From positions 434,001-498,000 of the forward strand of contig NZ_SKBP01000001.1 in NCBI RefSeq assembly GCF_004634195.1: a stretch of DNA of 64,000 nt, written 5' to 3'. The DNA comes from Flavobacterium salilacus subsp. salilacus. Its GTDB lineage: Bacteria > Bacteroidota > Bacteroidia > Flavobacteriales > Flavobacteriaceae. The position numbers and the translations under genes are program-made. Below the pieces are notes generated by a model. The model searched no databases. It had not been told where the DNA came from and saw only the letters and a program-made list of their open reading frames with translations. The stretch's first letter is position 1, and each line of letters starts with the position of its first letter. Shown here in pieces: positions 44,996-54,202 of this stretch.

Positions 44996-45553
44996 ATGCC
45001 TGTAAAAATCAGATTGCAAAGACACGGTAAAAAAGGTAAACCTTTTTACTGGGTAGTAGCGGCAGACAGCCGTTCTAAAAGAGATGGTAAATTCCTTGAA
45101 AAATTAGGAACTTACAACCCTAACACTAATCCTGCAACTATAGACTTAAACCTTGAAACTACTGTACAGTGGTTACACAATGGTGCACAGCCTACAGATA
45201 CTGCAAGAGCTATCCTTTCTTACAAAGGCGCGCTACTAAAACATCACCTTGACGGCGGTGTACGTAAAGGCGCAATTACACAAGAACAGGCTGACGCTAA
45301 ACTTACTGCATGGATGGAAGAGAAAGCAGCCAAGGTAAATGCTAAGAAAGAAGGTCTTACTAATGTACAGGCTGAAGAAAAAGCAAAAGCACTTGCTGCT
45401 GAGAAAAAAGTTAACGAAGAGCGTATTGCTGCTGCCAAACAAGCAGAAGCTGACGCTATTGCTGCCGAAGCACCAGCTGCTGAAGGAGAAGAAGAGGCTG
45501 CTGCTGAAGAACCAACAGCTACAGAAGAGAACAACGAGGAAACTCAAGCTTAA
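44996..45553 (+). CDS. rpsP: 30S ribosomal protein S16 with long acidic tail
   Basis: The first ~85 residues (MPVKIRLQRHGKKGKPFYWVV, SKRDGKFLEKLGTYNPN) are the S16 fold that binds 16S rRNA in the 30S body. The protein is 185 residues, about twice the common bacterial length, because of a C-terminal extension rich in Ala, Glu and Lys (residues ~100-185). Such tails are usual in Bacteroidota S16. It is the first gene of an rpsP-rimM operon with a 14-base gap. Confidence 0.96.
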   Translation: MPVKIRLQRHGKKGKPFYWVVAADSRSKRDGKFLEKLGTYNPNTNPATIDLNLETTVQWLHNGAQPTDTARAILSYKGALLKHHLDGGVRKGAITQEQADAKLTAWMEEKAAKVNAKKEGLTNVQAEEKAKALAAEKKVNEERIAAAKQAEADAIAAEAPAAEGEEEAAAEEPTATEENNEETQA

Positions 45554-45567
45554 TTTAAATTAGCGAT

Positions 45568-46098
45568 ATGCGTAAAGAAGATTGCTTCTATTTAGGTAAA
45601 ATCGCTAAAAAATTCAGCTACAAGGGCGAAGTTCTGGCTTATTTAGACACAGACGAACCCGAATTGTATGAAAACATGGAATCAGTGTTTGTTGAAATAG
45701 ACAAACACTTGGTTCCATTTTTTATTGTAAGCAGTTCTTTGCATAAAAATGACTTTTTACGAGTTCGTTTTGAAGATATCGATAACGAAGAGGAAGCCGA
45801 CAAAATAATGGGATGTGAATTATATCTCCCTTTATCCCAATTACCCAAACTGGAAGGAAACCAGTTTTATTTTCACGAAATTATTGGTTTTATAGCCGAA
45901 GATGAGCGCTTAGGCAACATCGGTAATATTACAGGTATAAACGACAGTTCGGCACAACCGCTTTTCGAAATAAAAAAAGGCGATATCGAAATATTAGTAC
46001 CCATGATAGACGATTTTATTGTAAAAATAGATCGCGAAAACAAAAAAGTACTCCTAAATACTCCCGAAGGACTTGTTGACCTTTATTTAAATGAATAG
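45568..46098 (+). CDS. rimM: Ribosome maturation factor RimM
   Basis: The 176-residue protein has the RimM N-terminal barrel (FYLGKIAKKFSYKGEVLAYLDTD near residues 6-28, shown here as one family hallmark) and the C-terminal PRC-barrel (GFIAEDERLGNIGNI, then LVPMIDDFIVKID). It assists S19 binding and 30S head assembly. Gene order rpsP-rimM is conserved. Confidence 0.93.
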   Translation: MRKEDCFYLGKIAKKFSYKGEVLAYLDTDEPELYENMESVFVEIDKHLVPFFIVSSSLHKNDFLRVRFEDIDNEEEADKIMGCELYLPLSQLPKLEGNQFYFHEIIGFIAEDERLGNIGNITGINDSSAQPLFEIKKGDIEILVPMIDDFIVKIDRENKKVLLNTPEGLVDLYLNE

Positions 46099-46169
46099 CT
46101 ATTGAGTTTAGGGTTTTAACGTTTATGTAATCCTAAAATACAATCTTCCAAAAAATTTAATAATCTGAA

Positions 46170-46886
46170 ATGTCTAATTTCCAATTCAAACAGTTCAGCA
46201 TCCAACAAGATAAGTGCGCTATGAAGGTAGGGACAGATGGTGTATTGCTTGGCGCATGGGCAACTTTGGAAAATAATCCTGAAAGCATATTAGACATTGG
46301 GGCAGGCACAGGTATTATTGCCCTTATGCTGGCACAACGCAGTAATGCAGGGCAAATAGACGCATTAGAAATTGATGATGACGCTTATGAACAGGCGGTA
46401 GATAATTTTGAAAACAGTCCCTGGGGCGATAGACTTTTTTGCTATCATGCAGGACTGGATGAATTTGTTGAAGAAATGCAGGATGAGGAATATGATTTGA
46501 TAGTGTCGAACCCTCCTTTTTACAGCGAAGATTATACTACCGGAAACAAGCAAAGAGACAAAGCTAGATTTATTGATGCGATGCCTTTTGAAGAGCTCGC
46601 AGAAGCCGCTTCATTACTATTGCATTCACATGGTATTTTTGCCGTAATACTACCTTATAAAGAGGAGCAAAATTTTATTACTATTGCTAATAAATTTTCG
46701 CTGTTTCCGTGCAGAATAACTCGTGTAAAAGGCATGCCTGAAACAGCAATTAAACGCAGCCTCATAGCTTTTAAAAAACAGGCTGCTGAAAAACCTGTTA
46801 TAGATGAATTAATCATAGAAACCGCTCGCCATCAGTACACTCCCGAATATATTGCTTTAACAAAAGATTTTTACTTGAAGATGTAG
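46170..46886 (+). CDS. tRNA1(Val) adenine-37 N6-methyltransferase (TrmN6-like)
   Basis: The 238-residue protein is a class I SAM-dependent methyltransferase. SAM-binding motif I is ILDIGAGTGIIALMLAQ near residue 40, and the catalytic NPPFY near residue 110 is the N6-adenine signature of this family. The N-terminus FQFKQFSIQQDKCAMKVGTDGVLLGAW is typical of TrmN6/YfiC. It is co-directional with rimM and probably co-transcribed. Confidence 0.88.
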   Translation: MSNFQFKQFSIQQDKCAMKVGTDGVLLGAWATLENNPESILDIGAGTGIIALMLAQRSNAGQIDALEIDDDAYEQAVDNFENSPWGDRLFCYHAGLDEFVEEMQDEEYDLIVSNPPFYSEDYTTGNKQRDKARFIDAMPFEELAEAASLLLHSHGIFAVILPYKEEQNFITIANKFSLFPCRITRVKGMPETAIKRSLIAFKKQAAEKPVIDELIIETARHQYTPEYIALTKDFYLKM

Positions 46887-46988
46887 TTTTATACCCGCCT
46901 CTTACACTATTGCTAAAAAATACAACAAATTTTTATTGATTTGTTAGTTTTCTTCTTTACTTTTGTTGCTACTAAAATCAAAAATAAT

Positions 46989-48167
46989 ATGAAACCCGAC
47001 TTATTTCAGGCACCTGACTATTACCTTTTAGACGAGTTACTAACTGATGAGCACAAAATGGTGCGCGACGCTGCCCGCGAATGGGTTAAGCGTGAAGTTT
47101 CTCCCATTATAGAAGATTATGCCCAAAAGGCTGAATTTCCAACACAAATAATCAAAGGACTTGCCGATATTGGTGCATTTGGTCCATACATACCCGAAGA
47201 ATATGGCGGAGCAGGTCTTGACCAAATTTCTTACGGACTTATTATGCAGGAAATAGAACGAGGCGACAGTGGCGTGCGTTCTACCGCATCGGTACAATCG
47301 TCATTAGTAATGTATCCTATTTGGAAATATGGTAATGAAGAGCAACGCATGAAATATTTACCAAAACTGGCTTCGGGCGAATTTATGGGCTGCTTTGGTC
47401 TTACCGAGCCTGATTATGGGTCAAATCCCGGTGGTATGGTTACCAACTTTAAAGACATGGGCGACCATTACCTGCTTAATGGTGCTAAAATGTGGATAAG
47501 CAATGCCCCATTTGCAGATATTGCCGTAGTATGGGCAAAAAATGAAGAAGGCAGAATATACGGGCTTATTGTAGAGCGTGGCATGGAAGGCTTTACAACA
47601 CCTGAAACTCATAATAAATGGTCGTTAAGAGCTTCTGCTACAGGAGAGCTTATTTTTGATAATGTAAAAGTTCCTAAAGAAAATCTATTACCAAATAAAT
47701 CAGGTCTCGGAGCACCGCTTGGTTGTCTGGACTCTGCCCGTTACGGTATTGCATGGGGAGCCATTGGTGCTGCTATGGATTGTTATGACACGGCACTGCG
47801 TTATGCACAAGAGCGCATACAGTTTGATAAGCCTATTGCCGCTACACAGTTACAGCAGAAAAAACTTGCCGAGATGATAACCGAAATTACCAAAGCACAA
47901 TTACTTACCTGGAGGCTGGGTGTATTAAGGAATGAAGGTAAAGCTACAACGGCACAAATATCTATGGCGAAAAGAAACAATGTGGATATGGCTATAAATA
48001 TAGCTCGCGAAGCACGCCAGATATTGGGTGGTATGGGTATTACGGGCGAATATTCTATAATGCGCCACATGATGAATTTAGAAAGTGTTATTACTTATGA
48101 AGGCACTCACGATATTCACTTGCTTATAACAGGTATGGATATCACCGGGCATGCCGCCTTTAAATAG
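46989..48167 (+). CDS. Acyl-CoA dehydrogenase, glutaryl-CoA dehydrogenase-like
   Basis: From ATG 46989 (MKPDLFQAPDYYLLDELLTDEH) the protein is 392 residues. It has the acyl-CoA dehydrogenase fold with FAD-binding segments CFGLTEPDYGSNPGGM near residue 135 and QFDKPIAATQLQQKKLAEM near residue 280. YEGTHDIHLLITG near residue 370 contains the catalytic Glu. The RYGIAWGAIGAAMDCYDTALRY stretch is characteristic of glutaryl-CoA dehydrogenases (lysine and tryptophan breakdown). The open frame begins at 46941, but that extension lacks family similarity. Confidence 0.9.
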   Translation: MKPDLFQAPDYYLLDELLTDEHKMVRDAAREWVKREVSPIIEDYAQKAEFPTQIIKGLADIGAFGPYIPEEYGGAGLDQISYGLIMQEIERGDSGVRSTASVQSSLVMYPIWKYGNEEQRMKYLPKLASGEFMGCFGLTEPDYGSNPGGMVTNFKDMGDHYLLNGAKMWISNAPFADIAVVWAKNEEGRIYGLIVERGMEGFTTPETHNKWSLRASATGELIFDNVKVPKENLLPNKSGLGAPLGCLDSARYGIAWGAIGAAMDCYDTALRYAQERIQFDKPIAATQLQQKKLAEMITEITKAQLLTWRLGVLRNEGKATTAQISMAKRNNVDMAINIAREARQILGGMGITGEYSIMRHMMNLESVITYEGTHDIHLLITGMDITGHAAFK

Positions 48168-48193
48168 TATCTTACTGTATAAACCACAATGTA

Positions 48194-48226
48194 AATCCCG
48201 ACACACAACATGTCGGGATTTTTTTT
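48194..48226 (+). terminator. Terminator after acyl-CoA dehydrogenase gene
   Basis: AATCCCGACA/TGTCGGGATT stem with a seven-base loop and eight T. The next ~180 bases are AT-rich intergenic sequence. Confidence 0.9.
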
Positions 48227-48405
48227 GTAATAAAATTATAATATCGTAAACCAATAACAACATTTTTTACGTTTATTTACTATATAGCATAATTGATAAA
48301 GCAATTATACAGGAAACAACAGGCATTATTATTGTATAGATAAAAACAATATGAAAACAGCCTTTTAACAAGATAGCTTTTTTAATTTTGTAAAAAATAA
48401 ATGCG

Positions 48406-49191
48406 ATGAATACGGAAACTATTAACAAGAGCATTCTGCCACAAAAAGAAGACTTATTACAACACTCACTTTACGCAAAAGTGAAAACTGTGGATGACCT
48501 AAAGTGTTTTCTGCAAGGTCATGTATATGCCGTGTGGGATTTTATGTCGCTGCTAAAAGCGTTGCAAACGAAACTTACATGTACTACTACCCCATGGATG
48601 CCTACAGGAAATGCAGAAACAAGGTATTTAATTAACGAAATTGTACTTGGCGAAGAAACCGATATTGATGCCGAAGGTAAAAGAATGAGCCACTTTGAAA
48701 TGTATATAGAGGCTATGGAAGCCTGTGGTGCTGACACATCGGAAATTAAAAATTTTTTGGATAATGTAGTAACCACACAAAATATTTTTGTATCCATAAA
48801 ACAGAGCAACCTGCATGAGGATATTAAGGCTTTTCTTGACTTTACCTTCAGGATTATAGAGCAGGGCAAACCCCATGAAATAGCTGCTGCCTTCACCTTT
48901 GGTCGTGAGGATTTAATTCCGGAAATGTTTACCGAGATTATAAGGAATTTTCAGGAAAGTTTTCCCGGAATCAATCTTGACAAACTGATATACTACTTTG
49001 AAAGGCATATAGAGCTTGATGCTGATGAACATGGCCCTATGGCAATGAAAATGATTACCGAGCTTTGTGGTAATGATGAGGAAAAATGGACAGAGGTAGA
49101 AGAGGTTTCAAAAATGGCATTAGAGAAACGATTAGGTCTGTGGAATGCGATTGAAGAAAATATACTACACCTTGACATGGCTTCTATATAA
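48406..49191 (+). CDS. DUF3050 (heme oxygenase-like fold) protein
   Basis: The 261-residue protein matches DUF3050. It contains FLQGHVYAVWDFMSLLKALQTKL near residue 34 (in part), NEIVLGEETDIDAEG near residue 78, AFTFGREDLIPEMFTEI near residue 165 and ELDADEHGPMAMKM near residue 208. The spacing of His and Glu residues suggests a heme-oxygenase-like di-metal or cofactor site. No function is established. It stands alone between two terminators. Confidence 0.88.
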   Translation: MNTETINKSILPQKEDLLQHSLYAKVKTVDDLKCFLQGHVYAVWDFMSLLKALQTKLTCTTTPWMPTGNAETRYLINEIVLGEETDIDAEGKRMSHFEMYIEAMEACGADTSEIKNFLDNVVTTQNIFVSIKQSNLHEDIKAFLDFTFRIIEQGKPHEIAAAFTFGREDLIPEMFTEIIRNFQESFPGINLDKLIYYFERHIELDADEHGPMAMKMITELCGNDEEKWTEVEEVSKMALEKRLGLWNAIEENILHLDMASI

Positions 49192-49216
49192 ATAAAGTCT
49201 GCAAAAATTTAACGCA

Positions 49217-49246
49217 AAAGCCCTTATAAATCAGGGCTTTTTTTAT
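49217..49246 (+). terminator. Terminator after DUF3050 gene
   Basis: AAGCCCT/AGGGCTT stem with an eight-base loop and T-run. Confidence 0.82.
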
Positions 49247-49302
49247 TTCTAATATCAAATAATTGATTACTTTCGGGGCATTAAAATTATTAATCACGAC
49301 TA

Positions 49303-51366
49303 ATGAAAAAAATTATAACTAAGGCTGCATTTTCATTTATTGCCCTAACTTTTGCATTTATCGGTAATGCACAGGAAAAGCAAGGCAAAAAAGCACGAAT
49401 ATTCGGTAAAGGTATAACCGAAGTTAAACGATGCGGTACAACGGAGTATGAAGCTCTTTTACAACAAAAGTATCCTAAACGCGCTACAACTGAAAAATTT
49501 GAGCAATGGCTTGCTCCAAAAGTAAATGCTATAAAAACACAACGCTTGGCTTCGTCGGGGGTAACACCGCCATCTACCAATGTTGTTGTAACCATACCTG
49601 TTGTAGTACACGTTATACACAACGGAGATCCTATTGGTACTGATGAAAACCTTGCAACAGCACAAATACTTTCGCAAATTACAGTATTAAATCAAGACTT
49701 CAGAAGAAAGATTAATACTCCCGGATACAATACTAACCCTGTAGGGGCAGACATGGAAATAGAGTTTTGCCTGGCGCAACGCGACCCTGACGGAATTGCA
49801 ACAACCGGTATAGTGCGTTATAACCTTGGCGGAAATGACGGATGGGATATAGAAGATATCGAATCGACATTAAAGCCACAAACGCAATGGGATCCTGAAC
49901 AATATTTAAATATCTGGATAGTAGATTACATGTACGTTTTTGGAGGCGAGCTTGCCGGCTATGCACAGTTTCCTACCAACTCCGGGCTTGAAGGTATTGA
50001 CGGACTCGGTCAGGCTGATGCCGCAGAAACAGACGGTGTAGTAGTAGGTCACAGATACTTTGGGTCAAGCGATATTTACCCTGAAGGAACTTATGATAGC
50101 GAAGGCAGAGATAAAGGTCGTACTTCATCTCATGAAATAGGACACTTTTTCGGTCTAAGACATATTTGGGGCGATGGTGATTGTAGTGCGGACGATTTTT
50201 GTGCTGATACCCCTGTTGCAGCAGGACCTAATCAAGGTTGTCCTTCCGGCACGGACTCTTGCCCGTCATCTCCCGGTAATGATATGATTGAAAATTATAT
50301 GGATTATACTGATGATGTATGTCAAAACATCTTTACTGTAAACCAGAAAGACAGAATGGCAGCAGTATTGCTTAATTCACCCAGAAGAGTGTCACTAATA
50401 ACCTCTTTAGGTTGCGTTCCCGGTATGGTTTATGAGCTTGACGGTTCGCTTGACATGAACGGCATACAAAACACAGCCTGTAACAACATTATTACTCCTT
50501 CGGTAATATTAACCAATACGGGTAATGCCCCTATAACTTCGGCTACAATATCTTATAATATGGATAACGAAGAGACCGCTGAATATAACTGGGAAGGTAA
50601 CCTTGCCAATAATGAGGATGTGACTATAGAGCTGCCTGCCTATACGCTTACTTCGGGACAGCATACATTTACCGCTACGTTAACAGCCGTAAATGAAACT
50701 ACTGATGATATAAACACTAATAATACAGCTACGGGTAGTTTTGATATAGCCAACAGCTTTGATACTGAGCAAATAATAGTAACGGTAATGACTGATGGAT
50801 TTGGTGATGAAACTGTATGGGCTTTACTGGATAGTAATGATGAACCTATTGTTAGTAACATTAATTTAAACGATCCTTTTAACTCCGAATTTTATGGCAA
50901 TAATCAATTATATACACAAACTATAAATGTTGAAAATAATCAATGCTATTCTTTCGCGATATTGGATTTTGAAGGAGACGGAATATGCTGCGAGTATGGA
51001 AACGGTTATTATACCGTAACAACCCCAAATGGTGATATTATAGCACAAGGCGGCGATTTTACCGACAGTGAAACAACTCCTTTTGGTATTAATACAATTT
51101 TATCTGATAATACCCCTGTAAATAGTGCAAAAACAATAAAGCTATATCCTAACCCTGCTAACAGTGTAATTAATATTGCTGTATCTGAAAGTGCTTCTTT
51201 ACCGGAAAGCTATTCGATATATAACAGTTTAGGACAACTTGTAGGCAATGGTATAATTACATCTGCCAACACGAATGTTAACATATCAAACTACGCTGAT
51301 GGTATGTACTTTATAAAAGTTAATAAAGGCAGTACCGAAACAACTTTACGATTTATAAAATACTAA
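49303..51366 (+). CDS. Secreted M43 (pappalysin-type) metalloprotease with T9SS domain
   Basis: The 687-residue protein has a signal peptide ending near residue 23 (FIGNAQE), a propeptide, and an M43 catalytic domain with the zinc motif SHEIGHFFGLRHIWGDG near residue 276 (HExxHxxGxxH) and a downstream NYMDYTDDVC Met-turn near residue 329. Then come a CARDB-like domain (residues ~385-480), a beta-sandwich with paired Cys, and a C-terminal type IX sorting domain (KLYPNPANSVINIAV near residue 608). It is expected to be an extracellular protease. It is a longer paralogue of the 52409-53782 protein. Confidence 0.92.
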   Translation: MKKIITKAAFSFIALTFAFIGNAQEKQGKKARIFGKGITEVKRCGTTEYEALLQQKYPKRATTEKFEQWLAPKVNAIKTQRLASSGVTPPSTNVVVTIPVVVHVIHNGDPIGTDENLATAQILSQITVLNQDFRRKINTPGYNTNPVGADMEIEFCLAQRDPDGIATTGIVRYNLGGNDGWDIEDIESTLKPQTQWDPEQYLNIWIVDYMYVFGGELAGYAQFPTNSGLEGIDGLGQADAAETDGVVVGHRYFGSSDIYPEGTYDSEGRDKGRTSSHEIGHFFGLRHIWGDGDCSADDFCADTPVAAGPNQGCPSGTDSCPSSPGNDMIENYMDYTDDVCQNIFTVNQKDRMAAVLLNSPRRVSLITSLGCVPGMVYELDGSLDMNGIQNTACNNIITPSVILTNTGNAPITSATISYNMDNEETAEYNWEGNLANNEDVTIELPAYTLTSGQHTFTATLTAVNETTDDINTNNTATGSFDIANSFDTEQIIVTVMTDGFGDETVWALLDSNDEPIVSNINLNDPFNSEFYGNNQLYTQTINVENNQCYSFAILDFEGDGICCEYGNGYYTVTTPNGDIIAQGGDFTDSETTPFGINTILSDNTPVNSAKTIKLYPNPANSVINIAVSESASLPESYSIYNSLGQLVGNGIITSANTNVNISNYADGMYFIKVNKGSTETTLRFIKY

Positions 51367-51387
51367 ACAGGTAACTTCTTTATACAA

Positions 51388-51422
51388 AATAGTCCTTGCA
51401 AAATGTAAGGACTATTTTTTTT
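51388..51422 (+). terminator. Terminator after first M43 gene
   Basis: AGTCCTT/AAGGACT stem with a nine-base loop and eight T. Confidence 0.85.
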
Positions 51423-51552
51423 AGGATATAAACGATAGGACTACAGGGCTATGTGTTTCTAAAAGCGGGTTAATCTATAATTAAAAAAGCAGATAATTGC
51501 TTATATTTGATGCTGTGGAGCCTGTTACAAAAAATCAATCGCCATAACCATA

Positions 51553-52233
51553 ATGATAAAAGCTGTTGCCATAGACGACGAACCCCTTGCTCTAAAAGTA
51601 ATTGAACATTTTTGTGAGCAAACAGAAAATATTGTACTGGAAAAGGCTTTTACTAAAACCGAAGAAGGAATAAAATACTTAAGAAAGTTCCCTGTAGATC
51701 TTTTATTTCTGGACATACAAATGCCCGGTAAAAACGGTATTGATTTTTACAAGTCGCTTAGTACCGATGTAATGGTAATTTTTACTACTGCCTATAGCGA
51801 ATATGCTGTAGAAGGTTTTAACCTTAATGCAACCGACTACTTGTTAAAACCAATATCATATGAGCGTTTCATAACGGCGGTAGAAAAAGTACAAAAAGAA
51901 AAATCGCTCAGAATTGCAGACCCCGAAAATAAATACCTCATGATTAGGGCAGATTATAAGTTGCATCGAATAGAATATGATAACATATTACTTATAGAAG
52001 GGCTTGACGACTATATACGAATACACCTGAAAGATAAAAACGCCATTGTTACCCGCCTGTCTATGAAAGGTATATTAGAAAAACTCCCTTCCACTGCCTT
52101 TATTCGTGTGCACCGCTCCTATATTGTGCCTGTTGGTAAAATAAAAACAGTTCAGAATAAGACAATCACTATCGAAGAGTTTGTTATTCCCGTAGGCGAT
52201 GTTTTTAAAGAAGAACTCAACAAACACCTATAG
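51553..52233 (+). CDS. LytTR-family response regulator
   Basis: The 226-residue protein has a receiver domain (residues 1-120: AVAIDDEPLALKVIEHF, phospho-acceptor Asp in DLLFLDIQMPGKNG near residue 55) and a LytTR DNA-binding domain (residues ~130-226, with FIRVHRSYIVPVGKI). It has no adjacent histidine kinase. It sits between two M43 protease genes and may control one or both; this is inferred from location. Confidence 0.93.
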   Translation: MIKAVAIDDEPLALKVIEHFCEQTENIVLEKAFTKTEEGIKYLRKFPVDLLFLDIQMPGKNGIDFYKSLSTDVMVIFTTAYSEYAVEGFNLNATDYLLKPISYERFITAVEKVQKEKSLRIADPENKYLMIRADYKLHRIEYDNILLIEGLDDYIRIHLKDKNAIVTRLSMKGILEKLPSTAFIRVHRSYIVPVGKIKTVQNKTITIEEFVIPVGDVFKEELNKHL

Positions 52234-52408
52234 AAATTCTGTTTACCGCAGTTATTCTGTTATTTACCTATATTTTTTTTATTAAAAATAACATGTTTAT
52301 ACTTTTATACTCACAGATTAGAAATCTGGAGTGTAAAAGAGCATACCACTAATGTTAATTTTAAAACTGTTTCACTAATAGCTATTTCTTAAATCGCCCC
52401 TAACTACT

Positions 52409-53782
52409 ATGAAATATATAAATACAAAAACACTATTTTTCACTGCATCCTTACTTTTAGGAGTTATTGCGGTAAATGCACAACAATCACCAAAAGTATT
52501 TGGAAAAACTATCAGCGAAGCTGCAATAAACAGTGAAACAGGCACCATACGTTGTGTTACCACCGAGTATGAGGAATATTTGAAAGAAAAATTTCCGCAA
52601 AGAGCAACCAATAAAGAATTTGAAAACTGGATTGCACAAAAAATACTTAGTAATAAAACTAAAAGTAATGCTTCGGCACAAAACACAACCCAAGTAATAA
52701 CGATACCCGTTGTAGTACACGTTATACATAACGGAGATTTTATAGGTAACAACGAGAATATAGCCGATGAACAGGTAGAGTCGCAAATTACAGTACTTAA
52801 CCAAGATTACAGAAGAATGCTGGGCACTCCCGGCTATAACACAAATGATGTTGGTGCGGACGTTGAAATAGAATTTTGTTTAGCACAGACAGACCCCGAC
52901 GGTTTGCCTACAAACGGCATTGACAGGGTTGATTTAGGACAGGCAAGCTGGGGCGAAAGTGATATTGAAAACACATTAAAACCTTCTACGATTTGGGATC
53001 CTGCACAGTATTTCAATATCTGGGTGTGCAACTTCGGGTCTGACCTTTCGGGTGTATTAGGGTATGCACAATTTCCGTCAGCATCAAGTCTTGACGGGCT
53101 AAATAACAACGAGGGCAGTGCCGATACCGATGGTGTTATTATTGGCTATGAATATTTCGGCTCTATTAACATATACCCGCAAGGAAACTACTCCTACCCC
53201 TACGATGAAGGAAGAACCACTACCCATGAAATAGGGCATGCATTGGGGTTATTGCACATTTGGGGCAACAGCTACAATAATAACTCTTGCAGCTATAGTG
53301 ATTATTGTGATGATACACCGGCTTCAAACGGACCTAACTCTTCTTGCTCATCTCATTATAGCTGTACAAGCTATGATATGATTGAAAACTATATGGATTA
53401 TACTAACGATGCTTGTATGAATATTTTTACGCAAGATCAAAAAGAAAGAATACTTGCCGTAATGGAAAACTCTCCTCGAAGAGCTTCTTTAAAAACATCG
53501 ACTGTATGTCAAGTAACAGCCGGAAGAGAAGATTTTGAATTATTAAACGGCATTAACCTGTACCCTAACCCTGCACAGGAGGTACTGAATATAGCAACTA
53601 CAAATAATGAGTTGCCCGATAGTTACATTATTTACAATAGTCTTGGGCAAACTATGGCTGCCACAAAAGTAAATACTGCGGCGAACCTTAGCATAAATAT
53701 ATCAGCCTACAGCAGTGGTATTTATTTTGTAAGTATCGAGAAAGGCAGCGAGTCCAAAGTGCTTAAATTCATTAAAAAGTAA
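52409..53782 (+). CDS. Secreted M43 metalloprotease with T9SS domain
   Basis: The 457-residue protein has a signal peptide (residues 1-24, ending VNAQQ), a propeptide, an M43 catalytic domain with THEIGHALGLLHIWGNS near residue 273, and an NYMDYTNDAC Met-turn near residue 328. A type IX sorting domain (NLYPNPAQEVLNIAT near residue 385) follows directly. It is clearly paralogous to the 49303-51366 protease but lacks the middle beta domains. The two are separated by the LytTR regulator gene. Confidence 0.92.
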   Translation: MKYINTKTLFFTASLLLGVIAVNAQQSPKVFGKTISEAAINSETGTIRCVTTEYEEYLKEKFPQRATNKEFENWIAQKILSNKTKSNASAQNTTQVITIPVVVHVIHNGDFIGNNENIADEQVESQITVLNQDYRRMLGTPGYNTNDVGADVEIEFCLAQTDPDGLPTNGIDRVDLGQASWGESDIENTLKPSTIWDPAQYFNIWVCNFGSDLSGVLGYAQFPSASSLDGLNNNEGSADTDGVIIGYEYFGSINIYPQGNYSYPYDEGRTTTHEIGHALGLLHIWGNSYNNNSCSYSDYCDDTPASNGPNSSCSSHYSCTSYDMIENYMDYTNDACMNIFTQDQKERILAVMENSPRRASLKTSTVCQVTAGREDFELLNGINLYPNPAQEVLNIATTNNELPDSYIIYNSLGQTMAATKVNTAANLSINISAYSSGIYFVSIEKGSESKVLKFIKK

Positions 53783-53835
53783 TTCCTTCCTTTTTTATAA
53801 ATCATAAGAAATAAGCCCCCGCTTTCTTATGATCA

Positions 53836-53869
53836 ACAAAGCCCGTAAATAATGCGGGCTTTGTTTTTT
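53836..53869 (+). terminator. Terminator after second M43 gene
   Basis: AAAGCCCG/CGGGCTTT stem followed by T-run. A second hairpin, CATAAGAAA with TTTCTTATG, lies just upstream. It separates convergent genes. Confidence 0.85.
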
Positions 53870-54201
53870 TATGATTCAGGAGCAAGCTCAATTTCAAGCC
53901 CGTCCAACGCTTCGGTTATAGGTATCTGGCATCCCAGCCTACTATTGGGTTTTACATGAAAAGCTTCAGAGAGCATCGCCTCTTCATCTGCCTCCATATC
54001 CGGCAAAGGCACATCATTCAGTACATAGCACTGGCAGGAAGCACACATAGCCATACCTCCGCAAATACCTATAGTGCCTTCGGGTGCTAATTCATAAGAT
54101 CGGCAAAGCTCCATAATATTCATAGCCATATCAGTAGGCGCCTGCACCTCGTGCATTACCCCTTCCCTGTCGGTTATTTTTATGGTTATATCCTGTGCCA
54201 T
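53869..54201 (-). CDS. 2Fe-2S ferredoxin
   Basis: The 110-residue adrenodoxin-type ferredoxin has cluster ligands in CGGMAMCASCQCYVL near residues 47-60 and a C-terminal RLGCQIP near residue 93 with the last Cys. It is one base from the adjacent reductase gene, so the two form an electron-transfer pair feeding an unidentified monooxygenase or reductase. Confidence 0.9.
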   Translation of the reverse strand: MAQDITIKITDREGVMHEVQAPTDMAMNIMELCRSYELAPEGTIGICGGMAMCASCQCYVLNDVPLPDMEADEEAMLSEAFHVKPNSRLGCQIPITEALDGLEIELAPES

Positions 54202-54202
54202 A

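Noticed and set aside
45236..45547. Long antisense frames opposite the S16 tail
   Set aside because: They arise from the low-complexity Ala/Glu/Lys coding sequence of rpsP.
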